A stretch of DNA of 64,000 nucleotides from an uncultured Tateyamaria sp. (GCF_947503465.1 NZ_CANNDN010000001.1:1426001-1490000), one strand, 5' to 3'. Counted from the first letter of the stretch, positions 9,261 through 17,742 are shown. The notes: generated by a model from the sequence alone, not told the origin. Translations and numbers: made by a program.

Positions 9261-9791
9261 TTATGCCAATATTGCTGCGACGCGGCGTGATAACCAATCC
9301 AGGTCAGGATCGGCAACCCCCATCTTGGTCAGGTGCCGGGCGGTGTTGAAAAGATACGCGCTGTTCGGCCCCCGCCCGCCATGGGCATGGGCGATGATCT
9401 GCGCCTGTTCTTCCAACGGCAAACCACCGCAATACTGCACATGATCGGGGTCAATCACATAGGTCACGGCTTCGACATGGCGCCCGTCGCTCAGCGCCAC
9501 TTGAAGCCGCTTTTCCAGATACGCGGACGAGATCAGCTCGCGCTCGCGCAAATAGGCCAGCGTCCCGTCTTCCGTGCCGGGGGCCACGCGCAAGGCCACG
9601 CCGTCGCAAACCGCGTCGGTCGCGGCATCCAGCGCCAGAACCAGCCCCGGCTCGGCCTCGGACCCACGGTGGTGGATCGACCGCATGCAAAACGAACGGG
9701 CCCACCCGGGCAAGCTGCCCCGCACGCTTTCGGCCACGTCGAAGCCAGGGTTCCAAAGCAGGCTGCCATAGCCAAACACCCACATCGTCAT
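9261..9791 (-). CDS. gamma-glutamylcyclotransferase, ChaC family
   Basis: The product is 176 residues, the usual size of ChaC-type enzymes, which split glutathione into 5-oxoproline and Cys-Gly in the cytosol. The substrate-binding motif FGYGSLLWNPGF is at residues 6-17. The catalytic glutamate is probably within LRERELISSAYL (residues 81-92). IHHRG at 39-43 is also typical. The open frame continues far upstream, but the family starts at MTMWVFGYGS, so I place the start at 9791. It is transcribed ahead of the MotA/ExbB gene with a gap of about 75 bases holding a small hairpin (9236-9251). Confidence 0.88.
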   Translation of the reverse strand: MTMWVFGYGSLLWNPGFDVAESVRGSLPGWARSFCMRSIHHRGSEAEPGLVLALDAATDAVCDGVALRVAPGTEDGTLAYLRERELISSAYLEKRLQVALSDGRHVEAVTYVIDPDHVQYCGGLPLEEQAQIIAHAHGGRGPNSAYLFNTARHLTKMGVADPDLDWLSRRVAAILA

Positions 9792-9857
9792 TGTCACTGG
9801 TCCTTTTGCTGCCGGGTGCGGTAGACCCGATTTCGCGAACAAGGAAAAGGGCCCCCC

Positions 9858-10856
9858 ATGCGCAAAGTGATGTGGATTGTTGCAGTGGCTGCGCTGGCAT
9901 GGTGCGGCTGGTGGTGGGTGGCTTCTGCAGGCCTGCGCGGCGCGGTCATCACCTGGTTCGACGCCCGCGCCGCCGAAGGGTGGCAGGCAGACTTGCAAGA
10001 GGTCGCGGGCGGCGGGTTCCCCCTGACCCTGCGGGCTGGCTTGCGCGACGTGGCGCTGGCGGACCCCCAGGCGGGTCTTGCCCTGCGGACCCAGGCGCTC
10101 GACATCTCGGCCCCCGCCTGGTGGCCCGGCGATGTCACGGTCACCCTGGATGACGACCCGATCCTCATCGCATCGCCGCTGGGACGCTCCACGCTGATCA
10201 TGCAGGACGGGGCAATGGTCCTCAACCTGCATCCCGGCACCGCGCTCGAACTCGAGGCGCTGGGATGGACGGCGGGCCCGTGGCAGGTGCGCGACGGCGA
10301 TGGCGTGCAGGCACAGGCGGGCGACCTGACGCTCACCATGGTTCAGACTGACGGCGCGCAATACGCACTCACGGCAGAGGCCAACGCGTTTTCCCCCGGC
10401 ACCGCCGCGCGGCGCGGCCTGCGGTTGCCGGACAGTTTCCCGGATGCATTCGACAGCCTGCAGGTGCAGGCCGATATCACCTTCGACACGCCGTGGGACC
10501 GACGGGCACTGGACCAGCGGCGCCCGCAACCCCGGATCATCAAGCTCCGCCTCGCCGAGGCGATCTGGGGGGATCTGCAATTCAACCTCAGCGCCGATCT
10601 GACCGTCGATGCACAAGGTGTCCCCGCAGGGACAGTGGCCATTCAGGCCGAAAACTGGCGGACGATGCTGGACCTTGCCGAAAACGCAGGCGCCTTGCCG
10701 TCACAGCTGCGCGCCCAGGCGGACACCGTTCTGCAGGCGCTCGCGAACGCTTCGGGTGGCGCCGATACGCTGGATGTCGACCTCGCGGTGCGCGACGGAA
10801 CGCTCCGACTGGGGTTCATCCCGCTTCTGCCTGCACCCCGCCTGATCCTGCGTTAG
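9858..10856 (+). CDS. DUF2125 domain-containing protein
   Basis: This 332-residue protein has one N-terminal hydrophobic segment (residues 4-22, anchor or signal). It is otherwise a beta-rich periplasmic-type protein with repeated strands ending in hydrophobic residues. It matches the DUF2125 pattern common in Rhodobacterales and rhizobia. The long series of amphipathic strands (for example VTVTLDDDPILIASPLG, LQVQADITFDTPWD) recalls AsmA-like or lipid-transfer beta folds, but that is inference. No catalytic residues are evident. It starts 66 bases from the divergent ChaC gene and converges on the extensin-like gene across a GC-rich hairpin. Confidence 0.8.
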   Translation: MRKVMWIVAVAALAWCGWWWVASAGLRGAVITWFDARAAEGWQADLQEVAGGGFPLTLRAGLRDVALADPQAGLALRTQALDISAPAWWPGDVTVTLDDDPILIASPLGRSTLIMQDGAMVLNLHPGTALELEALGWTAGPWQVRDGDGVQAQAGDLTLTMVQTDGAQYALTAEANAFSPGTAARRGLRLPDSFPDAFDSLQVQADITFDTPWDRRALDQRRPQPRIIKLRLAEAIWGDLQFNLSADLTVDAQGVPAGTVAIQAENWRTMLDLAENAGALPSQLRAQADTVLQALANASGGADTLDVDLAVRDGTLRLGFIPLLPAPRLILR

Positions 10857-10887
10857 GTCTTCTTCTGACCAGAAATACGACGGGGGT

Positions 10888-10905
10888 CTGGGGGCTGGCC
10901 CCCAG
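10888..10905. terminator. GC hairpin between convergent genes
   Basis: CTGGGGGC and GCCCCCAG form perfect arms separated by TG. It lies between the stops of the DUF2125 gene and the extensin-like gene and could end transcription from either side, although no clear U-run follows. The core and its flank recur near 31361-31395. Confidence 0.5.
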
Positions 10906-10912
10906 TCAATCG

Positions 10913-11695
10913 CTACCGGCAGTACGGCCCGCTGCGATAGCGTGCGGTGTCGAAATGAAAATGATCGCGGTGGAACCGGTCCGAGTTCGGGCCCAGCACT
11001 GTGCCGAAGGGCCCACAGGCCGACCCGTGCATCTGCCGCAGCGCACGCCGATGGCGCGAATTCCAGTCGTTCAACACGGTCAGCGCCGTGCCGTCCTTCA
11101 ACTGGAACCCCGATATGTCGATGGCCCGGCCCTTGCCATGTTCCGAAATGCGGGCACCCGGCCGGTTGTTGCGCGTCCGGCACGCATAGTGGGCCGCCAC
11201 CCGGTAACCGGCAAGCCCGCCGCCCGTGCCGCGCAGCGCAGGCTTGGCGCCCCGCTGGGTCCACTGCTTCAACGCCTTGGCCGTGGTGCAATCCATCAGC
11301 GCCGATTGGCTGAGCGTGACACCCGAGACAGAGCGCAGCCGCACCGCTTCCGAAATCCCGCACCCGTTGATGCGCCCGGGCACAAAGCCGACAACCTCCC
11401 CCTGCAGGTCCGGATCGCCGCACACCTGTCCGCGCTGCCGTTCGGACCGACGCGACATCGCCTGTTCGACAATGGCACCCGGGCGCAGAACGGGACGCAA
11501 CGATTCGGCGCGTCCGGGCAGAACGGCCGCCGCAGGCAGGGCAGAGACCACAGTGGGTGGGGCAGGTTGCACCGCCGCCGCGCGCACCGCATTGCGCGCA
11601 TCGGTGCCGGCCCGGGCGACGGGGCGTTTGGAACTGTCTGGCGCAGCCACGGCGACACCCGCCAGCAGCACCAGGGCCAGCGCAAGCCCCCTCAC
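10913..11695 (-). CDS. extensin-like family protein
   Basis: The 260-residue protein has a signal peptide (about residues 1-18). The extensin-like C-terminal domain covers about residues 80-260, with the signature CGISEAVRLRSVSGVTLS and the downstream SEHGKGRAIDISGF and HRDHFHFD. The His/Asp pattern of the latter resembles D,D-/M15-like peptidases, so a murein-related role in the periplasm is plausible but unproven. The start is a GTG that overlaps the stop of the upstream prephenate dehydrogenase gene (GTGA), so it is the last gene of the hisC operon. Its fit there looks positional rather than metabolic. Confidence 0.82.
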   Translation of the reverse strand: MRGLALALVLLAGVAVAAPDSSKRPVARAGTDARNAVRAAAVQPAPPTVVSALPAAAVLPGRAESLRPVLRPGAIVEQAMSRRSERQRGQVCGDPDLQGEVVGFVPGRINGCGISEAVRLRSVSGVTLSQSALMDCTTAKALKQWTQRGAKPALRGTGGGLAGYRVAAHYACRTRNNRPGARISEHGKGRAIDISGFQLKDGTALTVLNDWNSRHRRALRQMHGSACGPFGTVLGPNSDRFHRDHFHFDTARYRSGPYCR

Positions 11696-12609
11696 CGCTT
11701 GCTCCCGCGCCCGAAATCGGGGGCATCGGTGTCCTGACCGGCCTCGATAATGCCGCGACGGATCGCACGCGTGCGGGTGAAGTAGTCGAACAGATGATCA
11801 CCGTCGCCCTTGCGGATGGCGCGTTGCAAGGCAAACAGCTCTTCCGTGAACCGGCCCAGAATTTCCAGCGTCGCGTCCTTGTTGGTCAAAAAGACATCGC
11901 GCCACATGGTCGGATCGCTGGCCGCGATACGCGTAAAGTCCCGGAACCCCGCGGCCGAGAATTTGATGACCTCACTGTCGGTCACCCGGCGCAGGTCATC
12001 CGCCACACCGACCATCGTGTAGGCAATGAGGTGCGGAATGTGGCTGACCACGGCACAGACCCGGTCGTGATGCTGCACCTCCATCCGGTCGGTCATCGCG
12101 CCCAGCGCGGCCCAATAGGCTTCAACCTGTTCCACCACCGCGTCGTCCGTCCCGTCCGGCGTCACGATCAGGGTCCAGCGGTTGTCATACAATTCGGCAA
12201 ACCCGGAGTCCGGTCCACTATGTTCCGTGCCGGCCATCGGGTGCGTGCCGACAAAATGAACACCGGCGGGCAGATGCGGCAGAACGGCATCGAACACCGC
12301 CTGTTTGACCGACCCCACATCGATCACCGTGGCCCCCGGCTTCAACGCGCCCGCAATCTCGGCCATGACCGACCCCATCGCGCCCACGGGCACGGCAAGC
12401 ACCACAAGATCGGCCTCTGCCACAGCGTCCGCTGCGGTGTCGGCGACGCTGTCACAAAACCCCAGACGCCGGGTCGTGTCGCGCGTCGCCTCGGACCGGG
12501 CATAGCCGCTGATCGTCGTGGCCGCCCCGGCCCGCTGCGTGGCCCACGCCATGGATCCCGCAATCAGACCCAATCCGATAAAGGCGATCTTTTCGTAGAT
12601 GACGCTCAC
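11692..12609 (-). CDS. prephenate/arogenate dehydrogenase
   Basis: This 305-residue enzyme oxidatively decarboxylates prephenate (or arogenate) in tyrosine synthesis. It shows the NAD(P)-binding loop IGLGLIAGS near the N-terminus and the conserved THPMAGTEHSGPD segment, with HIPHLIAY further on, both typical of TyrA/TyrC. The frame extends to 12624, but the GTG at 12609 overlaps the hisC stop as GTGA and immediately precedes VIYEKIAFIGLG, so it is the best start. Lying directly after hisC, an aminotransferase that often also serves tyrosine and phenylalanine synthesis, it forms a small aromatic amino acid operon. Confidence 0.92.
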   Translation of the reverse strand: MSVIYEKIAFIGLGLIAGSMAWATQRAGAATTISGYARSEATRDTTRRLGFCDSVADTAADAVAEADLVVLAVPVGAMGSVMAEIAGALKPGATVIDVGSVKQAVFDAVLPHLPAGVHFVGTHPMAGTEHSGPDSGFAELYDNRWTLIVTPDGTDDAVVEQVEAYWAALGAMTDRMEVQHHDRVCAVVSHIPHLIAYTMVGVADDLRRVTDSEVIKFSAAGFRDFTRIAASDPTMWRDVFLTNKDATLEILGRFTEELFALQRAIRKGDGDHLFDYFTRTRAIRRGIIEAGQDTDAPDFGRGSKR

Positions 12610-13688
12610 GATGCATTCCGCCATTCGGTAAGGGCGGCAATCACGCGGCCCGTTTGGTCTGCATTGCCGACGGTGATGCGGATGCCTTCGGGAAACCCGT
12701 AACCGGCCACCCGGCGCACAAGGATGCCATCGGCATTCAGCGCCGCCTCTGCCGCGTCCGCCTCTGCCACGGATGCGGCCCGGGCCAGGACAAAATTCGT
12801 GTCACTGTCGTCGCAGGCCAGGCCCAGTTGCCGCAACGCGCCGGTCAGGCGGGCGCGTTGGTCGGCGTTCAGGGCTGCGCAATCAGCCACCCATTTCGTG
12901 TCACGCACCGCCGCCTCTGCCGCGCTCAGCGCGACGGTCGACAAGTTGAACGGCTGCCGGATCCGCGTCATCACGTCGATCATGTCCCTAGGGCCATAGC
13001 CCCAGCCGACACGCAGCCCCCCCAGGCCGTAGATCTTGGAAAAGGTGCGCGTCATCAGCACGTTGGGCCGCGTCTCTGCCAGGGCCCGACCGCCATCATA
13101 CCCTTCGGCATATTCGGTATAGGCCCCGTCGATCACCAGGATCACATGATCGGGCAAGCCATCGGCCAGCCGCACGATCTCGGGATCAGCGAGCCGCGTG
13201 CCCGTCGGGTTGCCCGGGTTGGTCAACAGCACGATACGGGTCCGTTCGGTGACGGCCGCCAGGATCGCATCCACATCCACGACCCGCTCATGCTCGGGCA
13301 CGCAGACGGGTGTGGCCCCGGCCATGTTGGCCAGGATCGGGTACATGGAAAAGCCATGCGCGGTGTGGATGATCTCATCCCCCGGCCCCGAAAAGGCCTG
13401 CGTCACGAATTGCAGCACCTCGTCGCTGCCGACACCGCAGATTACCCGGTCTGCGTCCACGTGCCAGACATCCGCAATGGCCGCCCGCAGCGCCGCGTGG
13501 TCGGTTGACGGATAAAGGTGCATGCCGGTCGCCGCGTCCCGCAACGCCGCGATGGCAGAGGGCGGCGGGCCCGCCGGGTTCTCGTTCGAGGACAGTTTCA
13601 GCACGTCCCGAACACCCGCCAGATGCGACGCCCCGCCCTGATAGAGCGCGATGTCCATGATGCCGGGTTGCGGTGTGATGCGCGTCAT
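12606..13688 (-). CDS. hisC: histidinol-phosphate aminotransferase
   Basis: A 360-residue fold-type I PLP aminotransferase. The PLP-binding lysine is in MTRTFSKIYGLGGLRVGWG (Lys218). The NPGNPTG loop is at 157-163 and IDGAYTEY at 187-193. It converts imidazole-acetol phosphate to histidinol phosphate. Because it heads an operon with a prephenate dehydrogenase, it may also transaminate aromatic keto acids, as known for several HisC enzymes. The ATG at 13688 is preceded by GAGAGG; this Shine-Dalgarno is part of a small inverted repeat (see separate entry), suggesting control of translation. Confidence 0.93.
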   Translation of the reverse strand: MTRITPQPGIMDIALYQGGASHLAGVRDVLKLSSNENPAGPPPSAIAALRDAATGMHLYPSTDHAALRAAIADVWHVDADRVICGVGSDEVLQFVTQAFSGPGDEIIHTAHGFSMYPILANMAGATPVCVPEHERVVDVDAILAAVTERTRIVLLTNPGNPTGTRLADPEIVRLADGLPDHVILVIDGAYTEYAEGYDGGRALAETRPNVLMTRTFSKIYGLGGLRVGWGYGPRDMIDVMTRIRQPFNLSTVALSAAEAAVRDTKWVADCAALNADQRARLTGALRQLGLACDDSDTNFVLARAASVAEADAAEAALNADGILVRRVAGYGFPEGIRITVGNADQTGRVIAALTEWRNAS

Positions 13689-13692
13689 TGTT

Positions 13693-13713
13693 CCTCTCCG
13701 TATGTCAGAGAGG
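13693..13713 (-). promoter_or_regulatory. hairpin covering the hisC ribosome-binding site
   Basis: On the mRNA strand, CCTCTC and GAGAGG arms (six perfect pairs, nine-base loop) include the Shine-Dalgarno GAGAGG five to ten bases before the hisC ATG. The stem could mask ribosome binding. Short stems arise by chance, so this is tentative. Confidence 0.35.
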
Positions 13714-13783
13714 TTTTAGGGGCGCGGGGCCTGAGTGACTAGGGGCAAAAGCGCGCGTGTCTGGCGACGTATCGGGGCGCAGG

Positions 13784-14821
13784 TCAGCCCGTCACCCCCG
13801 GCGCGGGCTTCCACTTGAACCCAACCCGGATCACGCCGTGATCGTTGGTGCCGCTTTCCTTGTGATCGTCGTGGTTCAGGTGGTCGTTCTGCACCACCAT
13901 CTCGTCAAAGGCCCATTTGCGCTTCTTCGAGTTGTCATAGAATTCCTGACTGAACAGGATGTGATCCAGACTTTCGCGCTGCCCCTTGAAGACATGGGTA
14001 TAGTAGACATCGCGCACGGATCGGTATTCCTGCATCGTCTGTGCAGTATACAGCGCGTTGTCCCCGCCCCCGGTGGACAGGGGGGACAGGTAGGTGGGTT
14101 GTTCGGACAGGATGTTCAGCGTGTTGCTGTCCTTGCCATCGTTCATGTCGCCGATGACGACAACAGGCGTGTCGGTCTTTTTGACCAGTTTCGTGATCAA
14201 CACCCGCAACGCCGCCGCCTCGGCGGTCCGGCGAACGGTCGAGATTGCATATCCCAGCGCGTTGGCGTGCGGCCCGTGCACCTCCTTTTCGTACCAGCTA
14301 CGCTCGCGCCAGATCTGCGTGGGACGGCGGGATTTGAAATGGCAGACAAAGACATGGATGACCGGCGTCCGGTCATCGGGCTGCACCTGAAAATGCAAAA
14401 CCGGGCGCGAGAAAGTGCTCAGGTTGACCTCGAGGAAATCCTGTTGCGGATCGTCGCCGCCGGTCCTGAGGACATATTCGTCCGGAAAATCCACAATCCA
14501 CTCGGGATCACCCACCAGCATCCCCTTGCGCACGGCCGCCGCGCAGACAATCTTGTCCCCGGCATGTCCAGGCGGAACCAGCGCGGAAAAGTCGCTCTCC
14601 ATACCCGCCTCGATCAGCACCTGATCCAGCGCGGCAGGGGCCCACAGTTCCTGCAGGCCCACAACATCTGCATCCAGCCGCCCTATCACGCTGGCCGTAA
14701 AGTCCACCTTGCGCTGATAGGTCACCGGGTCCCACCCGTCAGTGTCGCCGTAAATCGCATCTCCGGGGGTTTGCAGGTTCAACAGGTTGAAGCTCGCAAA
14801 AGAAATGTCGCGCGCGCCCAT
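13784..14821 (-). CDS. endonuclease/exonuclease/phosphatase family protein
   Basis: The 345-residue protein has the EEP fold motifs in order: FASFNLLNLQ, VGLQELW (metal-binding Glu), FVCHFKS, VVIGDMNDG (Asp/Asn pair) and NDHGVIRV (catalytic Asp-His). This is consistent with an active Mg-dependent DNase or phosphodiesterase. No signal peptide is visible, so it is probably cytoplasmic. A TTG at 14833 is in frame, but GGAG just downstream of it is well placed for the ATG at 14821, which I use. The nearest known groups include exonuclease III-like and sphingomyelinase-like enzymes; substrate cannot be decided from sequence. Confidence 0.85.
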   Translation of the reverse strand: MGARDISFASFNLLNLQTPGDAIYGDTDGWDPVTYQRKVDFTASVIGRLDADVVGLQELWAPAALDQVLIEAGMESDFSALVPPGHAGDKIVCAAAVRKGMLVGDPEWIVDFPDEYVLRTGGDDPQQDFLEVNLSTFSRPVLHFQVQPDDRTPVIHVFVCHFKSRRPTQIWRERSWYEKEVHGPHANALGYAISTVRRTAEAAALRVLITKLVKKTDTPVVVIGDMNDGKDSNTLNILSEQPTYLSPLSTGGGDNALYTAQTMQEYRSVRDVYYTHVFKGQRESLDHILFSQEFYDNSKKRKWAFDEMVVQNDHLNHDDHKESGTNDHGVIRVGFKWKPAPGVTG

Positions 14822-14894
14822 GGCAGTCTCCAATTCGCATCAATCAATGCGCAAAGGCTACCACAGGTTGCAACAGTGGGTCATGAAAACTTCA

Positions 14895-15323
14895 TCACGC
14901 CGCCGGCGTCTGCGCGGGCCGGTACAGCGGGCCAACGGCAACAGCCAGAATTCCGATATTGAACACCACGTTGGACGCCTGCCCCGACACGACGGAACCG
15001 GCGCTGTCCAACACGAACCACAGGCAAAGACCGGTCACCACCGCCCTGCGCACGCCCTCCGGGGCCGCGTCGAAAACCCAGGCCTGCAAGCACCAGATCG
15101 TCGTGGCCCACCCCAGCAACAGACCCCCCATGATGGCAGCAAGAAACCTGCTCGCATCGGTGCCGTACACGGGCAACCCGTCCAGGGGCAGACCCAGCAG
15201 ATCCAGCGTGAATTGCAATGGTGCGGACGTCGCCACCATGCTGCCCAGAAACATCACCGGCGCAAAGGAACCGATGACAAGTGCCGTGATCCTCAGCCAG
15301 AATTTTTGAAAGTCCCGGGTCAT
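14895..15323 (-). CDS. small integral membrane protein, unknown function
   Basis: This 142-residue protein has four predicted membrane helices (around residues 10-32, 47-68, 85-103 and 108-128) and no recognisable catalytic motif. ATG 15323 is preceded by GGGAGG. It is divergent from an XRE regulator gene (start 15431), and the intervening 107 bases contain a perfect inverted repeat that looks like an operator. This makes it a likely target of that regulator. I do not recognise a family name with confidence. Confidence 0.72.
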   Translation of the reverse strand: MTRDFQKFWLRITALVIGSFAPVMFLGSMVATSAPLQFTLDLLGLPLDGLPVYGTDASRFLAAIMGGLLLGWATTIWCLQAWVFDAAPEGVRRAVVTGLCLWFVLDSAGSVVSGQASNVVFNIGILAVAVGPLYRPAQTPAA

Positions 15324-15379
15324 GTGCGCCTCCCTTTTCAGACTGACAACTGGGTAGCGGACGCGGCAGAGGCCCATCA

Positions 15380-15396
15380 ATTACCTTGCAGGTAAT
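15380..15396. promoter_or_regulatory. inverted-repeat operator candidate
   Basis: ATTACCT and AGGTAAT form perfect seven-base arms around TGC, midway between the membrane protein and XRE regulator starts. This is the normal place and symmetry for the binding site of a dimeric helix-turn-helix repressor controlling both genes. Confidence 0.6.
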
Positions 15397-15430
15397 GGAT
15401 CAGGGGCACGCCCGGCGCTAGGCTGGGGCC

Positions 15431-16189
15431 ATGTCAGATTTTCCCGGCACACTCCGCACCTGGCGCAAGGCGCGCCGCCTCAGTCAACTGGACCTCGCAG
15501 GCGAGGCGGACGTGTCGGCGCGCCACATCTCGTTTCTGGAAAGCGGCCGATCACAGCCCAGCCGGGACATGATCGCGCGGCTCAGCGACGCGCTGACCTT
15601 GCCGCTGGATGCCCGCAACCAGTTGCTGACCCATGCCGGTTTTGCCGCACGCTATCCCAGCCGGGCCTGGGATGATGCGGACATGGCCCCGATCCGGGCC
15701 GCGGTTGACCATATGCTGAAGGCGCACGCCCCCTACCCCGCCCTGGCTGTGGACAGGCTGTGGACCGTGATCGACATGAACCGGCCCGCCGCCCTGCTCT
15801 TTGGGGCGCTGGGACTGGCGCCCGGGGGCAGCCTGCTGGATCTGATGATGTCGGACGACGCGGCCCCCCTGATCGAAAACTGGCCCGACGTGGCGCATCA
15901 TGCCTGCCAGCGCCTGCGCACGGAAAGTGCGGCCCAGGGCGGTGTGCCTGCCCTGGACCGGGTGGCCGACCATCTTGGCGCGGTGACCGGGCGCACCCAA
16001 AAACCAACCGGCCCCGTGATCCCCACAATCTTCAATACCGGCGGCATGCGCCTGTCGGTCTTTGCCACCATCGCGCAACTGGGCACGCCCGAAGATGTCG
16101 CTCTGGATGACCTCAAGGTCGAACTATACTTCCCCGCAGATGCCGAAAGCGATGCAGCGCTGAGGGCCATGGCGGCTGATCCGGGTTGA
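15431..16189 (+). CDS. XRE-family regulator with MmyB-like ligand-binding domain
   Basis: The 252-residue product has an N-terminal helix-turn-helix (about 5-60: LRTWRKARRLSQLDLAGEAD, then ARHISFLESGRSQPSR). A C-terminal MmyB-type domain (about 95-250) follows, containing the typical LAVDRLWTVIDMNRPAALLF segment. Proteins of this build in Actinobacteria and Proteobacteria are thought to bind fatty-acid-like ligands in the C-terminal PAS-like pocket. Here it most likely controls its divergent neighbour, the membrane protein gene, through the inverted repeat at 15380-15396. The ligand is unknown. Confidence 0.88.
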   Translation: MSDFPGTLRTWRKARRLSQLDLAGEADVSARHISFLESGRSQPSRDMIARLSDALTLPLDARNQLLTHAGFAARYPSRAWDDADMAPIRAAVDHMLKAHAPYPALAVDRLWTVIDMNRPAALLFGALGLAPGGSLLDLMMSDDAAPLIENWPDVAHHACQRLRTESAAQGGVPALDRVADHLGAVTGRTQKPTGPVIPTIFNTGGMRLSVFATIAQLGTPEDVALDDLKVELYFPADAESDAALRAMAADPG

Positions 16190-16330
16190 GGGGCCGCGCA
16201 CGGCCTCGGGCGTCAACCCGTCACCCAACCGGTGACCGCCTGGTCCCTTGCATTCAGGACGCGACACCTGTCCGGGCCTGCCCCGGCCGGATCCCTGCAC
16301 ATCGCAACACACGGCTTGCGGCGCTGTTCC

Positions 16331-16789
16331 TCAGGACCGGGCAACACGTGCCAGGGCATTGCGCGCAATCAGGATGTGAAACGGCATGATCGCCGCCAGA
16401 TACAGACGCCCGCCCAAATTGTGCGGATGCACCCATGTGGCCAGCGACACCAGACCGTCCTCGGACCGGACGGACACGCGAAAGTCGAGATGCCTGTCGT
16501 CAAAGCCGGCAATCAGTTCCGTACCCGTCTCGCTTTCGACCGGGAACGGCCCCAACTTGTCATCCGCGGCGGGTCCATCCTGCGACAGACCGAAAGGGGC
16601 GGTGATCACCCCGCGCAGCATGACCAGCGCCTGCGCCCATGTGGGAAAGGCGGTGATGATCTCGGCCGCGCGGCGCGGGCCTAGGGTGCTGGCCACACTA
16701 TAGCAGTCCAGGAAATCGCCCTGCCCGATCCGGGCGCTGAGCATGCTGGCCGCGGGCAGCCGTGTGGCCGTGACACGTGGTGCGGACAT
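16331..16789 (-). CDS. DUF2867 domain-containing protein
   Basis: A 152-residue soluble protein with the DUF2867 pattern: FPVESETGTELIAGFDDRHLDFRVSV in pieces around residues 80-106, then WVHPHN and GRLYLAAIMPFHILIARNAL near the end. DUF2867 domains also occur fused to SDR-type proteins; the function is not established. It stands alone here. The region between the XRE gene and this stop (16190-16330) shows no feature I can support. Confidence 0.75.
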   Translation of the reverse strand: MSAPRVTATRLPAASMLSARIGQGDFLDCYSVASTLGPRRAAEIITAFPTWAQALVMLRGVITAPFGLSQDGPAADDKLGPFPVESETGTELIAGFDDRHLDFRVSVRSEDGLVSLATWVHPHNLGGRLYLAAIMPFHILIARNALARVARS

Positions 16790-16919
16790 GATCCGTCCCT
16801 CCTGTGATCGTCGATGCTTACCCTAGTGACGCAGACGGATACGCACCCTGTGACATGAAATCACAACGCCGGATACATTTTGCCACGGCGCAACAGGGCA
16901 GTGCAGCCCCCCGGACACG

Positions 16920-16947
16920 AAAAAGGCCGCCCCGTATCGGAGCGGCC
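16920..16947 (-). terminator. rho-independent terminator of rpsD
   Basis: On the minus strand a ten-pair GC stem (GGCCGCTCCG with CGGGGCGGCC, one G-U pair) with a three-base loop is followed by five Ts. It lies 40 bases past the rpsD stop. Confidence 0.85.
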
Positions 16948-16961
16948 TGTCGTTGCTGTAG

Positions 16962-16980
16962 GGTGGGCAATGTGCCCACC
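16962..16980 (-). other. second hairpin directly after rpsD
   Basis: GGTGGGCA and TGCCCACC form a perfect eight-pair stem with a three-base loop, six bases past the rpsD stop and before the terminator. It may protect the 3' end of the mRNA. Confidence 0.5.
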
Positions 16981-16986
16981 AAACCC

Positions 16987-17607
16987 TTAGTTCTTGGCGT
17001 AGAATTCGACGACCAGGTTGGGTTCCATCATCACCGGATACGGCACGTCGCCCAATGTGGGGGTGCGGGTGAAGGTGGCGGTCATCTTCGAATGGTCGGC
17101 CTCGATATAGTCGGGCACATCACGCTCGGGCAGCTGGGTGGCTTCCAGCAGCACGGCCAGTTGCTTGGACCGGTCACGCACCTCGATCACGTCGCCTTCC
17201 TTGACGCGGTACGAGGGGATGTTGACCTTGCGACCGTTCACACGGACGTGGCCGTGGTTCACGAACTGACGCGCGGCAAACACGGTCGCCACGAACTTGG
17301 CGCGGTACACAACGGCGTCCAGGCGACGCTCCAGCAGGCCGATCAGGTTTTCACCGGTGTCACCGCCCACACGGACAGCCTCGGCATAGATTCGGCGGAA
17401 CTGCTTCTCGGTCAGGTCGCCGTAATACCCCTTCAGCTTCTGCTTGGCGCGCAGCTGGATACCAAAATCCGACAGCTTGCCCTTGCGGCGCTGACCGTGC
17501 TGGCCGGGGCCATATTCACGACGGTTGACGGGGGATTTGGGGCGGCCCCAAATGTTTTCGCCCATGCGGCGATCGATCTTGTACTTGGCAGACGTGCGTT
17601 TTGTCAC
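16987..17607 (-). CDS. rpsD: 30S ribosomal protein S4
   Basis: The 206-residue primary 16S rRNA-binding protein nucleates assembly of the small subunit body. The N-terminal segment ([20 protein letters not shown], residues 5-24) is of the long alphaproteobacterial type. The S4 RNA-binding domain lies at about 95-155 with the signature [15 protein letters not shown] and [19 protein letters not shown]. It is a single-gene unit as in many alphaproteobacteria, with its own promoter and terminator. The leader between promoter and start is about 100 bases. Confidence 0.98.
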   Translation of the reverse strand: MTKRTSAKYKIDRRMGENIWGRPKSPVNRREYGPGQHGQRRKGKLSDFGIQLRAKQKLKGYYGDLTEKQFRRIYAEAVRVGGDTGENLIGLLERRLDAVVYRAKFVATVFAARQFVNHGHVRVNGRKVNIPSYRVKEGDVIEVRDRSKQLAVLLEATQLPERDVPDYIEADHSKMTATFTRTPTLGDVPYPVMMEPNLVVEFYAKN

Positions 17608-17714
17608 GGCTGATCTCCTTCGTTCAGGTTGTCGAAGGGCGTTGTCCTCTCCCCGGATTTGGCCGGGACGACAGGGATCTTCTTGCGAAGGCCACCAACA
17701 CCAATGAAGCCGCG

Positions 17715-17742
17715 CTTATACGCGCAGAATCATCAGAGTCAA
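17715..17742 (-). promoter_or_regulatory. sigma70-type promoter of rpsD
   Basis: On the minus strand TTGACT (-35) and TATAAG (-10) are separated by 16 bases. Both boxes are close to consensus. The -35 box overlaps the tag stop codon. This gives an rpsD leader of about 100 bases. Confidence 0.7.
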
